Positions 29,918 through 40,913 of a stretch of DNA of 64,000 bases are shown piece by piece (the stretch's first letter is position 1; each line of letters starts with the position of its first letter). Location: positions 43,103-107,102 of the forward strand of contig NZ_JACJQY010000014.1 in assembly GCF_014696925.1 (NCBI RefSeq), in the 5' to 3' direction. This DNA is from Phormidium tenue FACHB-1050. Lineage in GTDB: Bacteria > Cyanobacteriota > Cyanobacteriia > Pseudanabaenales > Pseudanabaenaceae. The notes beneath the pieces are model-generated. The model was not told the DNA's origin and did not search any database. It saw nothing but the letters and a program-made list of their open reading frames with translations. Made by a program: the position numbers and the translations under genes.

Positions 29918-31771
29918 ATGAACCCATCGATTCCGCCTAGAGATCTTGCCACTATTAATCTTTTTAAACGTCGCACTGTGCTGATCTGGATGATTTTGGC
30001 TCTGTCGATGATTGGGTTGATTGTACGCTTAGTTTTTTTACAAGTGGTGACATCATCTGAATTACTCGAAAAGGCGAGAAGACAGCAAATGTTTACCTTG
30101 CGACCATTTATTCCCCGCCGCACGATTACCGATCGCAAAGGTGCAGTTTTAGCTCTAGATCGCCCTGTCTACACATTATTTGCCCATCCCAAGCTTTACA
30201 AAGAAAAACCAGAGGTGATCGCTGAAAAGCTTGCGCCGATTCTCAAGAGACCAGCCGATAAACTTCTCAGTATTCTCTCTCGTGATACGACTTCAACTCA
30301 AGTCGAATATTGGCTATCGGAGGAAAATGCCGATCGCATTTTTAACCTGCGTCTCGATGGTTTAGATCTTGTCCAACAACGTCATCGACTCTATCCACAG
30401 CAGGATCTAGCCGCTGAGATACTAGGCTATGTGAATGTCGATCATCGAGGTCAAGCAGGGATTGAACTTAGTCAAGAAAAACTATTAGAACGCACCGATC
30501 AAGCACCATCGGTTACTCAAGATGGTAATGGCAAGTTAATTCCTAACCGTATTCCTGCGGGAATGCTGCAAAGCGATCGCACTAGCTTGCAAATGACGAT
30601 TGATTCGCGTATTCAACGGACTGCTAGACAAATACTCAAGCAGCAGATGGTTAAGTTTAACGCTAAGCGTGGCTCAGTAATTGTCATGGATGCCAGAGAT
30701 GGTGGGCTACTCACCCTCGTAACTGAGCCAACCTACGATCCCAATCGCTACTATGAGTCCGATGTCAAACTCTTCAAAAATTGGGCTGTTTCGGACTTAT
30801 ATGAACCTGGATCTACCTTTAAACCTCTCAATGTGGCGATCGCCCTCGAAGCAGGAGCAATTCAGCCTGATACCGTATTTAACGACGAAGGTGCTTTAAC
30901 TATTGGCGGCTGGCCAGTCGCTAACTTTGACTACGATCAAGTCGGTGCAGTTGGTCCTCTCAGTATTAGCCAAATCCTAGAGCGATCGAGCAATGTGGGT
31001 ATGGTGCATATTGTCCAACGCATGAAGCCTTCAGTTTATTACGGTTGGCTAGAGCGAATTGGGCTAGGAGATATCTCTGGTATTGATTTGCCATCGGAAA
31101 CACCTAGTACCCTAAAGCCCCAAGAGCAGTTCCTTGAATATGTGATCGAACCAGCAACAACTTCTTTTGGTCAAGGGTTCTCACTCACACCAGTTCAGAT
31201 GGTGCAATTGCAAGGTATCCTCGCCAGTGGTGGTAAATTGCTCACGCCCCATGTGGTCAAAGGTTTAATTAATGAAGAAGGAGAGGAGTATTATCAGCCC
31301 AAATTAGCCACGCCTCGACAGGTAATTTCGCCAGCTACGGCTCAAAGGGTTGTAGAAATGATGACTAATGTTGTAGAAAAAGGAACAGGTTTACCTGCAC
31401 GTATTCCAGGCTATCGGATTGCTGGAAAGACTGGCACTGCACAGAAAGCCTTGACTACGGGTGGTGGTTATTCCAATGCCAAGATCACTAGTTTTGTCGG
31501 TATTTTCCCCGCCAAAGAACCTCGCTATGTGGTGATGGCAGTAATTGATGAGCCTGTTGGTGATGATGCGTTTGGTTCCACCGTGGCGGCTCCAATTGTC
31601 AAGACAGTAATCGAAGATATCATTGTCAGTGAGGGGATTCCACCTAGTCATCCTGAAGAAGTAATCTCCAAAATCCCCATTCTGGCTGATCCAACACCAC
31701 CTCCAGACTTAAAACCTGCTCCCAATAATTCCCCTAATCCTGAGCCTAAACCACCTCGTGATCGCACTTAA
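29918..31771 (+). CDS. ftsI: Penicillin-binding protein 2 / FtsI-like transpeptidase
   Basis: DRKGAVLALD, YEPGSTFKPLNVAIALE, SSNVGM, KTGTAQKA. Confidence 0.92.
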   Translation: MNPSIPPRDLATINLFKRRTVLIWMILALSMIGLIVRLVFLQVVTSSELLEKARRQQMFTLRPFIPRRTITDRKGAVLALDRPVYTLFAHPKLYKEKPEVIAEKLAPILKRPADKLLSILSRDTTSTQVEYWLSEENADRIFNLRLDGLDLVQQRHRLYPQQDLAAEILGYVNVDHRGQAGIELSQEKLLERTDQAPSVTQDGNGKLIPNRIPAGMLQSDRTSLQMTIDSRIQRTARQILKQQMVKFNAKRGSVIVMDARDGGLLTLVTEPTYDPNRYYESDVKLFKNWAVSDLYEPGSTFKPLNVAIALEAGAIQPDTVFNDEGALTIGGWPVANFDYDQVGAVGPLSISQILERSSNVGMVHIVQRMKPSVYYGWLERIGLGDISGIDLPSETPSTLKPQEQFLEYVIEPATTSFGQGFSLTPVQMVQLQGILASGGKLLTPHVVKGLINEEGEEYYQPKLATPRQVISPATAQRVVEMMTNVVEKGTGLPARIPGYRIAGKTGTAQKALTTGGGYSNAKITSFVGIFPAKEPRYVVMAVIDEPVGDDAFGSTVAAPIVKTVIEDIIVSEGIPPSHPEEVISKIPILADPTPPPDLKPAPNNSPNPEPKPPRDRT

Positions 31772-31776
31772 CACTA

Positions 31777-31825
31777 AAATTACTAAGAGAGTGCGTCCCG
31801 TCGGGGCGCACTCTCTTAGTAATTT
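31777..31825. repeat. Hairpin downstream of PBP gene
   Basis: AAATTACTAAGAGAGTGCG...CGCACTCTCTTAGTAATTT. Confidence 0.93.
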
Positions 31826-31893
31826 GTGAATTGATATATCGGTAGTTAAGATTTGTTAAAATGACATAGGTTAAACAAGTCTAGGAAATAGTG

Positions 31894-32151
31894 ATGGCAA
31901 AAGTTGAGATTTATACATGGCGGATGTGTCCTTTCTGTATTAGAGCAAAACATTTACTCGATAAGAAAGGCGTAGAATACGAGGAATATGTCATCGATGG
32001 GGACGAAGCAGCGCGATCGGCAATGGCAGCTAGGGGATCTGACGGCAAACGCTCTGTTCCCCAAATTTTTATCAACGATCAGCATATTGGTGGTTGTGAT
32101 GCTATTCACGCGCTAGACGCTAAAGGCAAACTTGATGCTTTGCTAGCATAA
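31894..32151 (+). CDS. grxC: Glutaredoxin 3
   Basis: MAKVEIYTWRMCPFCIRAKHLLDKKGVEYEEY...SVPQIFINDQHIGGCDAIHALD. Confidence 0.95.
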   Translation: MAKVEIYTWRMCPFCIRAKHLLDKKGVEYEEYVIDGDEAARSAMAARGSDGKRSVPQIFINDQHIGGCDAIHALDAKGKLDALLA

Positions 32152-32159
32152 CCAAATTT

Positions 32160-32192
32160 ACAAAGAGAGTTCGCTTTGCGAACTCTCTTTGT
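32160..32192. repeat. Perfect 15-bp-arm hairpin
   Basis: ACAAAGAGAGTTCGC-TTT-GCGAACTCTCTTTGT. Confidence 0.95.
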
Positions 32193-32235
32193 AATAAGAG
32201 TAAAAGCCTCGCTTTGCGAGGCTTTTACTCTTATT
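32193..32235. repeat. Perfect 20-bp-arm hairpin overlapping the gyrA stop
   Basis: AATAAGAGTAAAAGCCTCGC-TTT-GCGAGGCTTTTACTCTTATT. Confidence 0.95.
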
Positions 32236-34996
32236 TGGCGACAACACGAATTACTTTTTCCGATCGCACCAAGTCACTCTCACCTGCAAAAATCGAGCGT
32301 CCTTGACTATTGGGTAACTCTAGAGGAATCGCACCCAAAGGCATTTGCACAGTTCTTAATCCAATATCATTGTCTTGACCTATCAAGAAAGTTACAGGTA
32401 AATCAAGACGCGGCTTAGCGATCGCAGTCATGCTAACTAATCGATCAGCTCGCGATTGGAACTTGAAGCATTGCGAACCGATCGCACCTCGCACCGCAGA
32501 GCGAATATTCGACGCTGCTATGCGTTTGGCAAAACCTTCAGCCGTAATTAAAATCAGTTCAGAATTGGGGTTATTTTGTAAATCAAGAACTGATACACCA
32601 ATTTGAGTTTCTGAACTGCCTAGACGCAGAGCAATATTTCCAGCGGCGGTACGTCCAACGGTGGGAATTTGGGTTTCATCGGCTTTGAGGCGCAAGATTC
32701 TACCAGCAGAGGTGGCGATCGCTAGTTCTTGTTCTAAGCCGACAATATCAGCCCAGAATAGAGCATCATCTTCTTTGAATTTTGCTGCAATCAGTCCGCG
32801 TGCGGTCATATCGGCAAATTCGGCAAGGGGCGATCGCTTGATTTTGCCTTGACTCGAAAGCAGGACTAAACCTTCCGTTGATTTAGGATTCTTTTCCCAG
32901 ACAAACTGCGACACGATGCTATCAGTGCTATCTGGCAATAGTGTAATTAAAGGCGTAGCCCGTCCTTTTCCTTTGACGATTGGTACATTGGCGAGTGCAA
33001 GGGGAAATGCTCTACCTGAACTAGTCATAACCACCATTTCGCGATCGCTACGGGTGTCATAGGAAGCGATCGTCACATCATCTCCTAAATCCGCAGACTG
33101 CGACGCTCTAGAATTAGGCTCTAGGCTTTTGATATAGCCTTTGTGAGTGAGTTGGACGGTAATATCTTGCGGCTCGGCAATGGGAATATTTAGCTCCGTT
33201 GTTAGAGAAATTAAGGGGACTTCTACTGGTTTGGGTTGTTTATTAGTTGTCGATTTAGTAGATTTGCGATCGCTTACTTTCTCAGTAGTCTTCTCAGTAG
33301 TCTTCTCAGTAACGTTCTCAGTGACATTACCAGTATCAAGGGTTTGCTGAATCTGGCGATCGCTTTCAGTATTTTTATCGGCGTTTTTAGATTTAGAACT
33401 TTTCGAGGTGGCTCTGGGCGGCTCTAGTTCATCAATGTCGGGAACTTCACTCCTTTGTTGATTGCCCTGTAACAGCCAAGCAAGATGGGTACGTCTTTGG
33501 TCGCTATGACGTTTTTTATGATCGCGCAATTCTTTTTTTAAGAATTTCATTAACTCACGGCGATCGCCCAATAACCTCTCTAATCTAGAAACCTGTTGTT
33601 GTAAGGTTTCTAGTTCTTCACGGATTTTCTGTTGCTCAATTGCCGTAATCCGACGTAAAGGCATGGAGAGAATTGCTTCCGCTTGGGTTTCTGACAATGC
33701 AAATTCTGTTTGCAGGTCAGTCTTAGCTAGAGCGCTATTATTCGCAAATCGGAGAATCCTGATCAGGCGATCAATATCTTGAAGAACTAGCACCAGTCCT
33801 TCCAATAGATGCGATTTTTCTTGGGCTTTTTTTAGTTCATAACGGAAGCGCTTCGCAAGAGTCTCTTCTCGAAAAGAGAGGAATTCTTGCAATAGTTCGC
33901 GCAGACTCATTTGCTTTGGTTGCGAACCTTTGAGCGCTAGCAGGATCACCCCAAAATTTGACTGCAAAGCCGTTTGGCGATATAGCTGATCGATGATTAC
34001 TTCAGGGGCAATGTCTTTCTTTAATTCGATAACAACTCGCATCCCTGCGCGATCGCTTTCATCGCGAATATCGGAAATGCCCTCAATTTTGCCATTGTTT
34101 ACTAATTCAGCAATTTTCTCGATCCATGCCGATTTGTTTACCTGATAGGGCAACTCCGTCACAATAATTGCTTGTTTCTGACGCTTGCCTGTGCCTTTAC
34201 CCCCAAACTGCTCAACCGCAGCCACACCACGAATCGTAACGCTACCCCTTCCAGTTAGGTATGCCTCGCGCACACCATCCTCATTCATGATGATCCCGCC
34301 CGTAGGAAAGTCGGGAGCAGGGATTAAGCTCAATAACTGCTCGTCAGGCAAATTAGGATTATCAATTAAGGCGATCGCGCCATCAACAACTTCACTCAAG
34401 TTGTGCGGCGGAATATTGGTCGCCATCCCCACGGCGATCCCCGTGGAGCCATTGAGTAATAGCATTGGCAATTGGGCAGGCAGCACGGCTGGCTCTTGCT
34501 CTGAGCCATCAAAGTTATCGACAAAATCAACAACATCTTCTTCGATTTCGCTGAGCAAAGCCTCATTACCGATCGCCGCTAAGCGACATTCGGTATAACG
34601 CATCGCCGCCGCAGGGTCATTATCTACGGAGCCAAAGTTGCCATGCCCCGCTAATAATGGGTAGCGGCTGGAAAAGTCTTGCACCAAGCGCACGAGGGCA
34701 TCATAAACCGATTGATCGCCGTGGGGATGATATTTGCCCAATACGTCGCCAACGACGCGGGCGCATTTGCGAAAGGGGCGCTCTGGCACAAGCCCAAGCT
34801 CATGCATAGCGTAGATAATCCTACGATGCACGGGTTTGAGACCGTCACGGGCATCGGGCAAGGCACGTCCGACAATGACGCTCATCGCATACTCTAGGTA
34901 CGATCGCTGCATTTCTGTATGCAATGAGGTCGGTATGATATTTCCCCCGTTAGACTCCAACCCGAAATCTAGCTGTTGTTGCCCTTGCTTTGCCAT
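32231..34996 (-). CDS. gyrA: DNA gyrase/topoisomerase IV subunit A with long low-complexity linker
   Basis: [48 protein letters not shown]; GyrA-box-like C-terminal repeats. Confidence 0.93.
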   Translation of the reverse strand: MAKQGQQQLDFGLESNGGNIIPTSLHTEMQRSYLEYAMSVIVGRALPDARDGLKPVHRRIIYAMHELGLVPERPFRKCARVVGDVLGKYHPHGDQSVYDALVRLVQDFSSRYPLLAGHGNFGSVDNDPAAAMRYTECRLAAIGNEALLSEIEEDVVDFVDNFDGSEQEPAVLPAQLPMLLLNGSTGIAVGMATNIPPHNLSEVVDGAIALIDNPNLPDEQLLSLIPAPDFPTGGIIMNEDGVREAYLTGRGSVTIRGVAAVEQFGGKGTGKRQKQAIIVTELPYQVNKSAWIEKIAELVNNGKIEGISDIRDESDRAGMRVVIELKKDIAPEVIIDQLYRQTALQSNFGVILLALKGSQPKQMSLRELLQEFLSFREETLAKRFRYELKKAQEKSHLLEGLVLVLQDIDRLIRILRFANNSALAKTDLQTEFALSETQAEAILSMPLRRITAIEQQKIREELETLQQQVSRLERLLGDRRELMKFLKKELRDHKKRHSDQRRTHLAWLLQGNQQRSEVPDIDELEPPRATSKSSKSKNADKNTESDRQIQQTLDTGNVTENVTEKTTEKTTEKVSDRKSTKSTTNKQPKPVEVPLISLTTELNIPIAEPQDITVQLTHKGYIKSLEPNSRASQSADLGDDVTIASYDTRSDREMVVMTSSGRAFPLALANVPIVKGKGRATPLITLLPDSTDSIVSQFVWEKNPKSTEGLVLLSSQGKIKRSPLAEFADMTARGLIAAKFKEDDALFWADIVGLEQELAIATSAGRILRLKADETQIPTVGRTAAGNIALRLGSSETQIGVSVLDLQNNPNSELILITAEGFAKRIAASNIRSAVRGAIGSQCFKFQSRADRLVSMTAIAKPRLDLPVTFLIGQDNDIGLRTVQMPLGAIPLELPNSQGRSIFAGESDLVRSEKVIRVVAK
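33279..33327. repeat. 12-bp tandem repeat in gyrA linker
   Basis: TTCTCAGTAGTC TTCTCAGTAGTC TTCTCAGTAACG TTCTCAGTGACA, encoding [15 protein letters not shown] on the minus strand. Confidence 0.85.
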
Positions 34997-35111
34997 AAAA
35001 TCTACGAACGCTGTACAAGATAATCACGATACTTGAAAACAATGTAACAGCAAAACCAAGTCGTATAGTGAATTTACGTCTGACAAGAAGTGATTTTTTG
35101 ATCGTATTTAG

Positions 35112-35576
35112 CTAATTTTCAGGCAAGTAGTCTTCATCTAGGACTTTGGCAATCGCAAAGGGAGTCTCTAGAGGAAACGTGGCGATCTCTATTCCTGTTT
35201 CTACACTAGCGAGTTTTCTAGCTCCTTGATAGCAATCTTCAAATTCTTGTAAGAAATATCTTTTCAAGCTTGGGCTAGCTTTGAATGCTTGAGCCAAGCG
35301 ACGACGATGTTCTAGCAAGGTATAGCGCCAACTGTTTGAGCGTTTTTCGGGTTGGTATTTATATTTCAACAAGTGCATCAAAATAATTTCTAAATTACTT
35401 TTTACTGCTTGTTTTTCACTTCTTCCCATACATTCAATTTCTTCGATCAAGTTCTCGATATCGAGGGCATCTAAGTTTCCTTCTCGCAATAATTTTACGG
35501 ATTGTTCTAACCAAAGCGAAAAGTCTTGTTCGTAGAGTTGAGTATGGGAGTTTGTTTTATGGGTGGTGATAGTCAT
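35112..35576 (-). CDS. DUF29 family protein
   Basis: YEQDFSLWLEQSVKLLREGNLDALDIENLIEEIECMGRSEKQAVKSNLEIILMHLLKYKYQPEKRSNSW. Confidence 0.93.
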   Translation of the reverse strand: MTITTHKTNSHTQLYEQDFSLWLEQSVKLLREGNLDALDIENLIEEIECMGRSEKQAVKSNLEIILMHLLKYKYQPEKRSNSWRYTLLEHRRRLAQAFKASPSLKRYFLQEFEDCYQGARKLASVETGIEIATFPLETPFAIAKVLDEDYLPEN

Positions 35577-35628
35577 AGGGTTAAAGAGTAAAAAACATCA
35601 TAAAAAAATGGCTCCTTGCAATGCTTTT

Positions 35629-38301
35629 TTATTTTTCTGTCATTCTCCATACGCCATCCCAGTCATCTTCGGGTGCATTGAGTAAAAAATGCTGACAACG
35701 AGTGATATGGATATTCGCCGCCTTGTTGTTTTTATCGAGTTCTAGTACCTCAGCAAACTCAGCAACAGCTTTACTGAACTTCCGCGTCAGGTAATGCTCA
35801 CGGGCTGTATGGTAATGCTCAATAATCCGAGTTTGGATCTCGGTCAGTGGATCGGATTTTAAGCCGACTAATTCATACACACTCACAGGTTGATTTTTGC
35901 CCTTGACTTGAATGCGATCTAGTTCGCGGACCCAGAGGCGATCGCTACAGAGATTGTAGGTAGTTTCACTAATGATGGCATCTGTACCATATTGTTTACT
36001 TGCGCCCTCTAGCCGTGAGCCAAGGTTCACCCCATCACCGATCGCCGTAAATTCCATGCGTCTAGTGGAGCCAATATTGCCACTGATCACCGTATCAGAA
36101 TTAATACCGATGCCAATTTTGATCGTCGCCATATCGATTTCTTTTTGGTTTTGTGGCTTCAGTTTTTCGAGCCGCTTGATATTAAATTCTTTTAAACGAT
36201 GGCGCATATCGATCGCTGTCTGCACAGCCATCCACGCATGATCGGGAATTGGTAAGGGCGAACCAAACACCGCCATAATCGCATCACCGATGTATTTATC
36301 CAGCGTGCCTTTGTAGTTAAAGACCGCCTCCACCATCGTTTCAAAATATTCGTTCAGCATCATTACCACATCTTCAGCAGTGAGAGATTCGGTAATCGTC
36401 GTGTAGCTGCGAATATCTGAGAATAATACGGAAACTTCTTTGCGATCGCCGCCCATCTTGGCATCACCACCAGCGAGAAGCTGCTCGGCTAGCTCTTGGG
36501 TCATGTAGCGATACATCGTACTCTTGAGGCGTTTCTCTTGGCTGATGTCTTCCATCACGACTAGAGCGCCACGCACGCCTTCACCTTCGTCTCCTTCAGA
36601 CATAGTGTTGATGGAAATATTAATGCTGTGCTGTTCGCCATCGGTAGAGCGCAGAGTTTGATCGGGATAATATTGCTTGCGACTTTTTTCGTCACCGCCC
36701 TCCAAACTAGTTTCAAACCATCTAGTGAAGTTCGCCTTTTCAATATTGATCAGTTCATACACAGATCGGCCTTCTAACAAGGCATTTCCAACTCCAAGTA
36801 AGTCATAGGCTCGTTCATTAGCAGCGATGATTTTGCCATGTTTATCGGTGGAAATTACACCATCGGAAAGGCTTCGCAAAATGTCTTTTTGCATTTGCTG
36901 TTCTTGCTTGACCTTAGCAAATAACTTGGCATTTTCTAGCGCCACGCCAGCTTGAACATTGAAGACTTTCATGAATTCTTCATCATTACTGTTAAAACTT
37001 GCCTTGAATCTTTCAGGGGAAGCTGGCCATGTGTTGGGGTCATATTCAGGAAAATCGCCACGCTGAATCTTGTTAACTAATTGAGTAACACCAATTAACT
37101 CTTTGTTAGAGTTGAAAATTGGCATACAAAGCAGGCTACAGGTGCGATAGCCATTAGCTTGATCGAATTTTTTAGAATTGCCAGCATCAGGATGCTCGTA
37201 AAGATCAAAGGGAATATTTAAGACTTCGCCTGTGGTTGCTACACGCCCTGCATAACCTACGCCCATCGGTACGCGCAATTCTTTGGTTAAGCCGTAGTGG
37301 TCAACTATTTGTGTCCAGAGATCATTGCGATCGCGATCGATTAACCACAATGTACTGCGATCGGCATTCATCAATAACTTGGCTTCGTCCATTACCTTTT
37401 TAAGGGTAGTCTCTAGGTCTAAACTCTGACCAAGGGACATGGCAGCTTTCATCAGGGCATCGGCAGCGCGTTGCTTCTGAGCAGCCGAATAAAAAGCCTG
37501 CGAGCTTTCTAAAATTAGGCGCATTGATGGCGCAAACTGAGCAAATAGAGCTTGATCTTCTTCCGTAAAGCCAACTCGATCAACACTCTCTTCAAGAGGG
37601 ACAGAAGGATCGATAATTCGTAATTTGTTAATTAACTGCACCACCGCAACCAGTTGATCGTTATCGTTCAACAGGGGCATGGCAAGCATGGAGTAGGTGC
37701 GATAACCAGTCCGCTCAAATTGTTTTTTAGCTTGCGCCGATCGCGGATCATCGAAAAAGTCAAAGGGAATATTGACGATGCGACCATAGGTAGCGACTTC
37801 ACCAGCGATGCTAGTTGGCTCGGTGGAAATCCGAATTTCAATATTTTTGCCATCTTCACTAGGTACATTTGTCCATAGTTGATTTTTATCGGCATCTAAT
37901 AAAAAAATTGTGGTGCGATCGGCTGATAACAATTCACCAATTTTGCCGCGAATTGCTTGGAGCATCTCATCAAGGATGACATCAAAGTCGGTGTTGAGCA
38001 TTCCGAGGGTTTGATTGACGATCCTTAATCGCTGCTCAACGTCATTAACGACTTGGCTAAACTTTTCGGGGGTAAGTGGTGCAAGCACAGAGGCAAAGTT
38101 ACCTGCTGCGGTTACCGCTAAGGCACTGCTGGATTGGCGATCAGAACTATCTTGAAAATTAGTTAAAGCTGGGGCGGGAGGGTTGGGCTTGACAGATGGA
38201 GATTCGCTTGAAGATTCGCTCTCTGCAATCACATCGATCGTTGCCTCAATCGTAGCGTGGGTATCTATGGATGGTATGCGAGAAGGGGATGATGGTGTCA
38301 T
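35629..38301 (-). CDS. Class III adenylate/guanylate cyclase, GAF-GAF-PAS-CHD
   Basis: VSVLFSDIRSYTTITESL...TLDKYIGDAIMAVFGSP...GIGINSDTVISGNIGSTRRMEFTAIGDGVNLGSRLEG. Confidence 0.94.
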   Translation of the reverse strand: MTPSSPSRIPSIDTHATIEATIDVIAESESSSESPSVKPNPPAPALTNFQDSSDRQSSSALAVTAAGNFASVLAPLTPEKFSQVVNDVEQRLRIVNQTLGMLNTDFDVILDEMLQAIRGKIGELLSADRTTIFLLDADKNQLWTNVPSEDGKNIEIRISTEPTSIAGEVATYGRIVNIPFDFFDDPRSAQAKKQFERTGYRTYSMLAMPLLNDNDQLVAVVQLINKLRIIDPSVPLEESVDRVGFTEEDQALFAQFAPSMRLILESSQAFYSAAQKQRAADALMKAAMSLGQSLDLETTLKKVMDEAKLLMNADRSTLWLIDRDRNDLWTQIVDHYGLTKELRVPMGVGYAGRVATTGEVLNIPFDLYEHPDAGNSKKFDQANGYRTCSLLCMPIFNSNKELIGVTQLVNKIQRGDFPEYDPNTWPASPERFKASFNSNDEEFMKVFNVQAGVALENAKLFAKVKQEQQMQKDILRSLSDGVISTDKHGKIIAANERAYDLLGVGNALLEGRSVYELINIEKANFTRWFETSLEGGDEKSRKQYYPDQTLRSTDGEQHSINISINTMSEGDEGEGVRGALVVMEDISQEKRLKSTMYRYMTQELAEQLLAGGDAKMGGDRKEVSVLFSDIRSYTTITESLTAEDVVMMLNEYFETMVEAVFNYKGTLDKYIGDAIMAVFGSPLPIPDHAWMAVQTAIDMRHRLKEFNIKRLEKLKPQNQKEIDMATIKIGIGINSDTVISGNIGSTRRMEFTAIGDGVNLGSRLEGASKQYGTDAIISETTYNLCSDRLWVRELDRIQVKGKNQPVSVYELVGLKSDPLTEIQTRIIEHYHTAREHYLTRKFSKAVAEFAEVLELDKNNKAANIHITRCQHFLLNAPEDDWDGVWRMTEK

Positions 38302-38503
38302 ATCAGCACTAAGATTTTCGGTTTAGTCCCAACTTTTTTAAGAGTGGTGATGCTTATCGCAACACTCTTGTTCCACTTGCACTGTTGCTTTTGAGTTTAT
38401 GCAAAGCCAATTTCGTCAAATTGAAAAAATTATCTTAGCACCCCTCAGATTGAGATCGCAAACCTAGAAACTATAGGCGGCGCGAATCACCGCCCACCGA
38501 CCC

Positions 38504-38548
38504 AAATCCACAAGACTGCGCCCCGCAGGGGCGCAGTCTTGTGGATTT
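38504..38548. repeat. Perfect 21-bp-arm hairpin downstream of aroK
   Basis: AAATCCACAAGACTGCGCCCC-GCA-GGGGCGCAGTCTTGTGGATTT. Confidence 0.95.
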
Positions 38549-39086
38549 ACTTAAGACGATCAGGGGTAATCCGAGCTTGGATCATCTCACATAGGCGATC
38601 GCTGACGGCTTCGGTAGTTTCATCCTTCGTGACCATAATCGAAATATCGGCTTGAGCATAGCGATCGCGACGTTGGCTATAGATATCATTGAGGGTTTGC
38701 AATGGATCAGCAGTTTGCAAAAGAGGGCGTTGCTCCGATGCTGTTTTGAGGCGATGGTATAAAGTATCAACTGGGACATCAATCCAAATGACGATGCCAT
38801 CGTGTAAATGTGACCAATTGAGCGATCGCATGACGATTCCACCGCCTGTAGCCACGACTAGACGGGTATAAGCCGAGACTTGTGAAAGTACTTGTTGTTC
38901 GAGATCGCGAAATTTCTCCTCGCCATCCTTGGCAAAAATTTCAGGAATTGATTTTCCTGCACATTTCTCAATAAGTGGGTCGGTATCTAAAAAGTTGTAA
39001 CCTAATTTTTGTGCTAAAAGCTTGCCGACGGTGCTTTTACCTGCACCCATCATCCCAATCAAAAATATATTCGTTCCGTTGAGCAT
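38547..39086 (-). CDS. aroK: Shikimate kinase
   Basis: LIGMMGAGKSTVGKLLAQKLGYNFLDTD, VVATGGGIV. Confidence 0.97.
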   Translation of the reverse strand: MLNGTNIFLIGMMGAGKSTVGKLLAQKLGYNFLDTDPLIEKCAGKSIPEIFAKDGEEKFRDLEQQVLSQVSAYTRLVVATGGGIVMRSLNWSHLHDGIVIWIDVPVDTLYHRLKTASEQRPLLQTADPLQTLNDIYSQRRDRYAQADISIMVTKDETTEAVSDRLCEMIQARITPDRLK

Positions 39087-39284
39087 TTGCCTGTATTTAA
39101 AATTTATGATGGGTAGTCAAGGAAATTTCCTAAACTAATGTTCCCACAGCAACAGGACTTCTAATTAGCGCTTCTAATTTTTCGGTCGGAGATTGCTATA
39201 AAATTTTTATTGCTATCTTGATACTTAATGGTAAAACCGTAAGTCAAAGATATTTAAGATTAAATTTTTAAGAGTATGTTGTGA

Positions 39285-40862
39285 ATGCTGAACTATCGCA
39301 CAGTCTTGTCTCATAAAAGTTTGCCAAAAAAATGGATATTAGGTTTGGGGATTATCAGTGTTGCCGCGATCGCCAATACCTTATTTTCCATTGAGCATGA
39401 CTGGCATTTACTGAGCATAAGTACACTGATGATTGGCGGCACACTTTTGTTTGTGAATGTGCGAAAGAGCTTTGCTGCGGGGCTAGAGCAGCCAAACGTA
39501 ATCGATCGCAGTTATCTATTTAAAGAATTACAGAAAGCGCAAAAGGCGATCGCTAAAATTGCCGATCTTAGTAAACGCACAACTTTAGACCAGCAAGCAC
39601 AACAAATTACTAGCAATCTCCAAAAAAATCATTTTCAGATCGTCGTTTTTGGTACAGGCTCCGCAGGCAAAACTTCGGTGATTAATGCTTTGTTGGGGCG
39701 CAAGGCAGGTAAGACGGGGGCAGCAATTGGCACAACGATCGCTCGTCAAGAATACACTTATCAAGGGATCGACTTTTCACCCGTTGGCATAACGCCAATT
39801 CAAAGTGAAAACAAAGTTAAGCGCCAGATTTCTTTGCTTGACACATCAGGGACGCAAGAAATGGGAGCGATGGGGCAGCAGCGGGAAATCGAATCTCTGC
39901 AAGTTGTCCAAAATGCCGATCTGATGATTTTTGTAACGGCAGGAGATTTAACCAATAGCGAATATGGCGAACTTGAACGCCTTGCTGGTCTAGGTAAGCG
40001 TGTAATTCTCGTTTTTAATAAGACGGATTTGTATTTGCCAAGCGATCGCGAAAATGTATTAGCTAAGCTCAAAGAACGCACGCATCATTTCTTAGCTCCC
40101 ACCGATATTGTGGCGATCGCCGCTCAGCCTAGTCCCATTAAAGTGCGTCAATATGCCAATGCTGAAGATTCAGTTCATAGTGAGGCAATCCAAGAATGGT
40201 GGGAAGATCTACCGCCCGATGTGAAAGCTTTAAAAGAACGCATTGAGACAATTCTTTCTAATGAGTGGGAAGACTTGCTAATTCACAACACCCATCTGCA
40301 AATCAAAAATTTGCTACAGGAAATCAATGGCACAATCAATCATCAACGTCGCCAAGATGCCGCCATAATCATTAATCGTTATCAATTAATCGCCGCTACG
40401 ACAGTTTTTGCGAATCCCATCCCTGCGATCGATTTGTTGGCTGGAGCGGCGATCAATACCCAAATGTTGATGGATCTCGGCAAAATTTATGATCGTCCAC
40501 TCAATATCAAACAAGCTCAGCAATTTGCGATGATCATTGCCCAGCAATTATTACAACTTGGCTGCATCGAAATCGCCAGCTCAGCGATCGCCTCTTGCTT
40601 TAAGGTAAATGCGCTCACCTATGCGATCGGTGGCTCCATGCAAGCCGTTACCGCCGCCTACTTAACTCACATTGGCGGTACGAGTTTTGTGGAATATCTA
40701 GAGCAGCAACCTGAAACACAATCTGCTCCTGCGATAACCAATGCATTGCAAAAAATATGTCAAAAAACCTTTAATGCGTTACAAGGCGATCGCTTCTTTA
40801 TTGACTTTGTAACCAGTATTTCCAGTCGTGTCGCTAGCAACTACAGCGCTTTGCGCTCATAA
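39285..40862 (+). CDS. GTPase with DUF697-like C-terminal region
   Basis: FGTGSAGKTSVINALLG, LLDTSGTQEMG, NKTD; C-terminal DUF697-like helices. Confidence 0.88.
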   Translation: MLNYRTVLSHKSLPKKWILGLGIISVAAIANTLFSIEHDWHLLSISTLMIGGTLLFVNVRKSFAAGLEQPNVIDRSYLFKELQKAQKAIAKIADLSKRTTLDQQAQQITSNLQKNHFQIVVFGTGSAGKTSVINALLGRKAGKTGAAIGTTIARQEYTYQGIDFSPVGITPIQSENKVKRQISLLDTSGTQEMGAMGQQREIESLQVVQNADLMIFVTAGDLTNSEYGELERLAGLGKRVILVFNKTDLYLPSDRENVLAKLKERTHHFLAPTDIVAIAAQPSPIKVRQYANAEDSVHSEAIQEWWEDLPPDVKALKERIETILSNEWEDLLIHNTHLQIKNLLQEINGTINHQRRQDAAIIINRYQLIAATTVFANPIPAIDLLAGAAINTQMLMDLGKIYDRPLNIKQAQQFAMIIAQQLLQLGCIEIASSAIASCFKVNALTYAIGGSMQAVTAAYLTHIGGTSFVEYLEQQPETQSAPAITNALQKICQKTFNALQGDRFFIDFVTSISSRVASNYSALRS

Positions 40863-40895
40863 AAAAAGGAGGGTGCAAAGCACCCTCCTTTTTTT
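40861..40895. terminator. Perfect hairpin with T-run overlapping the GTPase stop codon
   Basis: AAAAAAAGGAGGGTGC-AAA-GCACCCTCCTTTTTTT. Confidence 0.8.
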
Positions 40896-40913
40896 GTTTA
40901 ATTATTTGTTTAA

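Noticed and set aside
34185-34598. 137 aa plus-strand ORF opposite gyrA
   Set aside because: Lies wholly within the conserved gyrA cleavage-domain frame.
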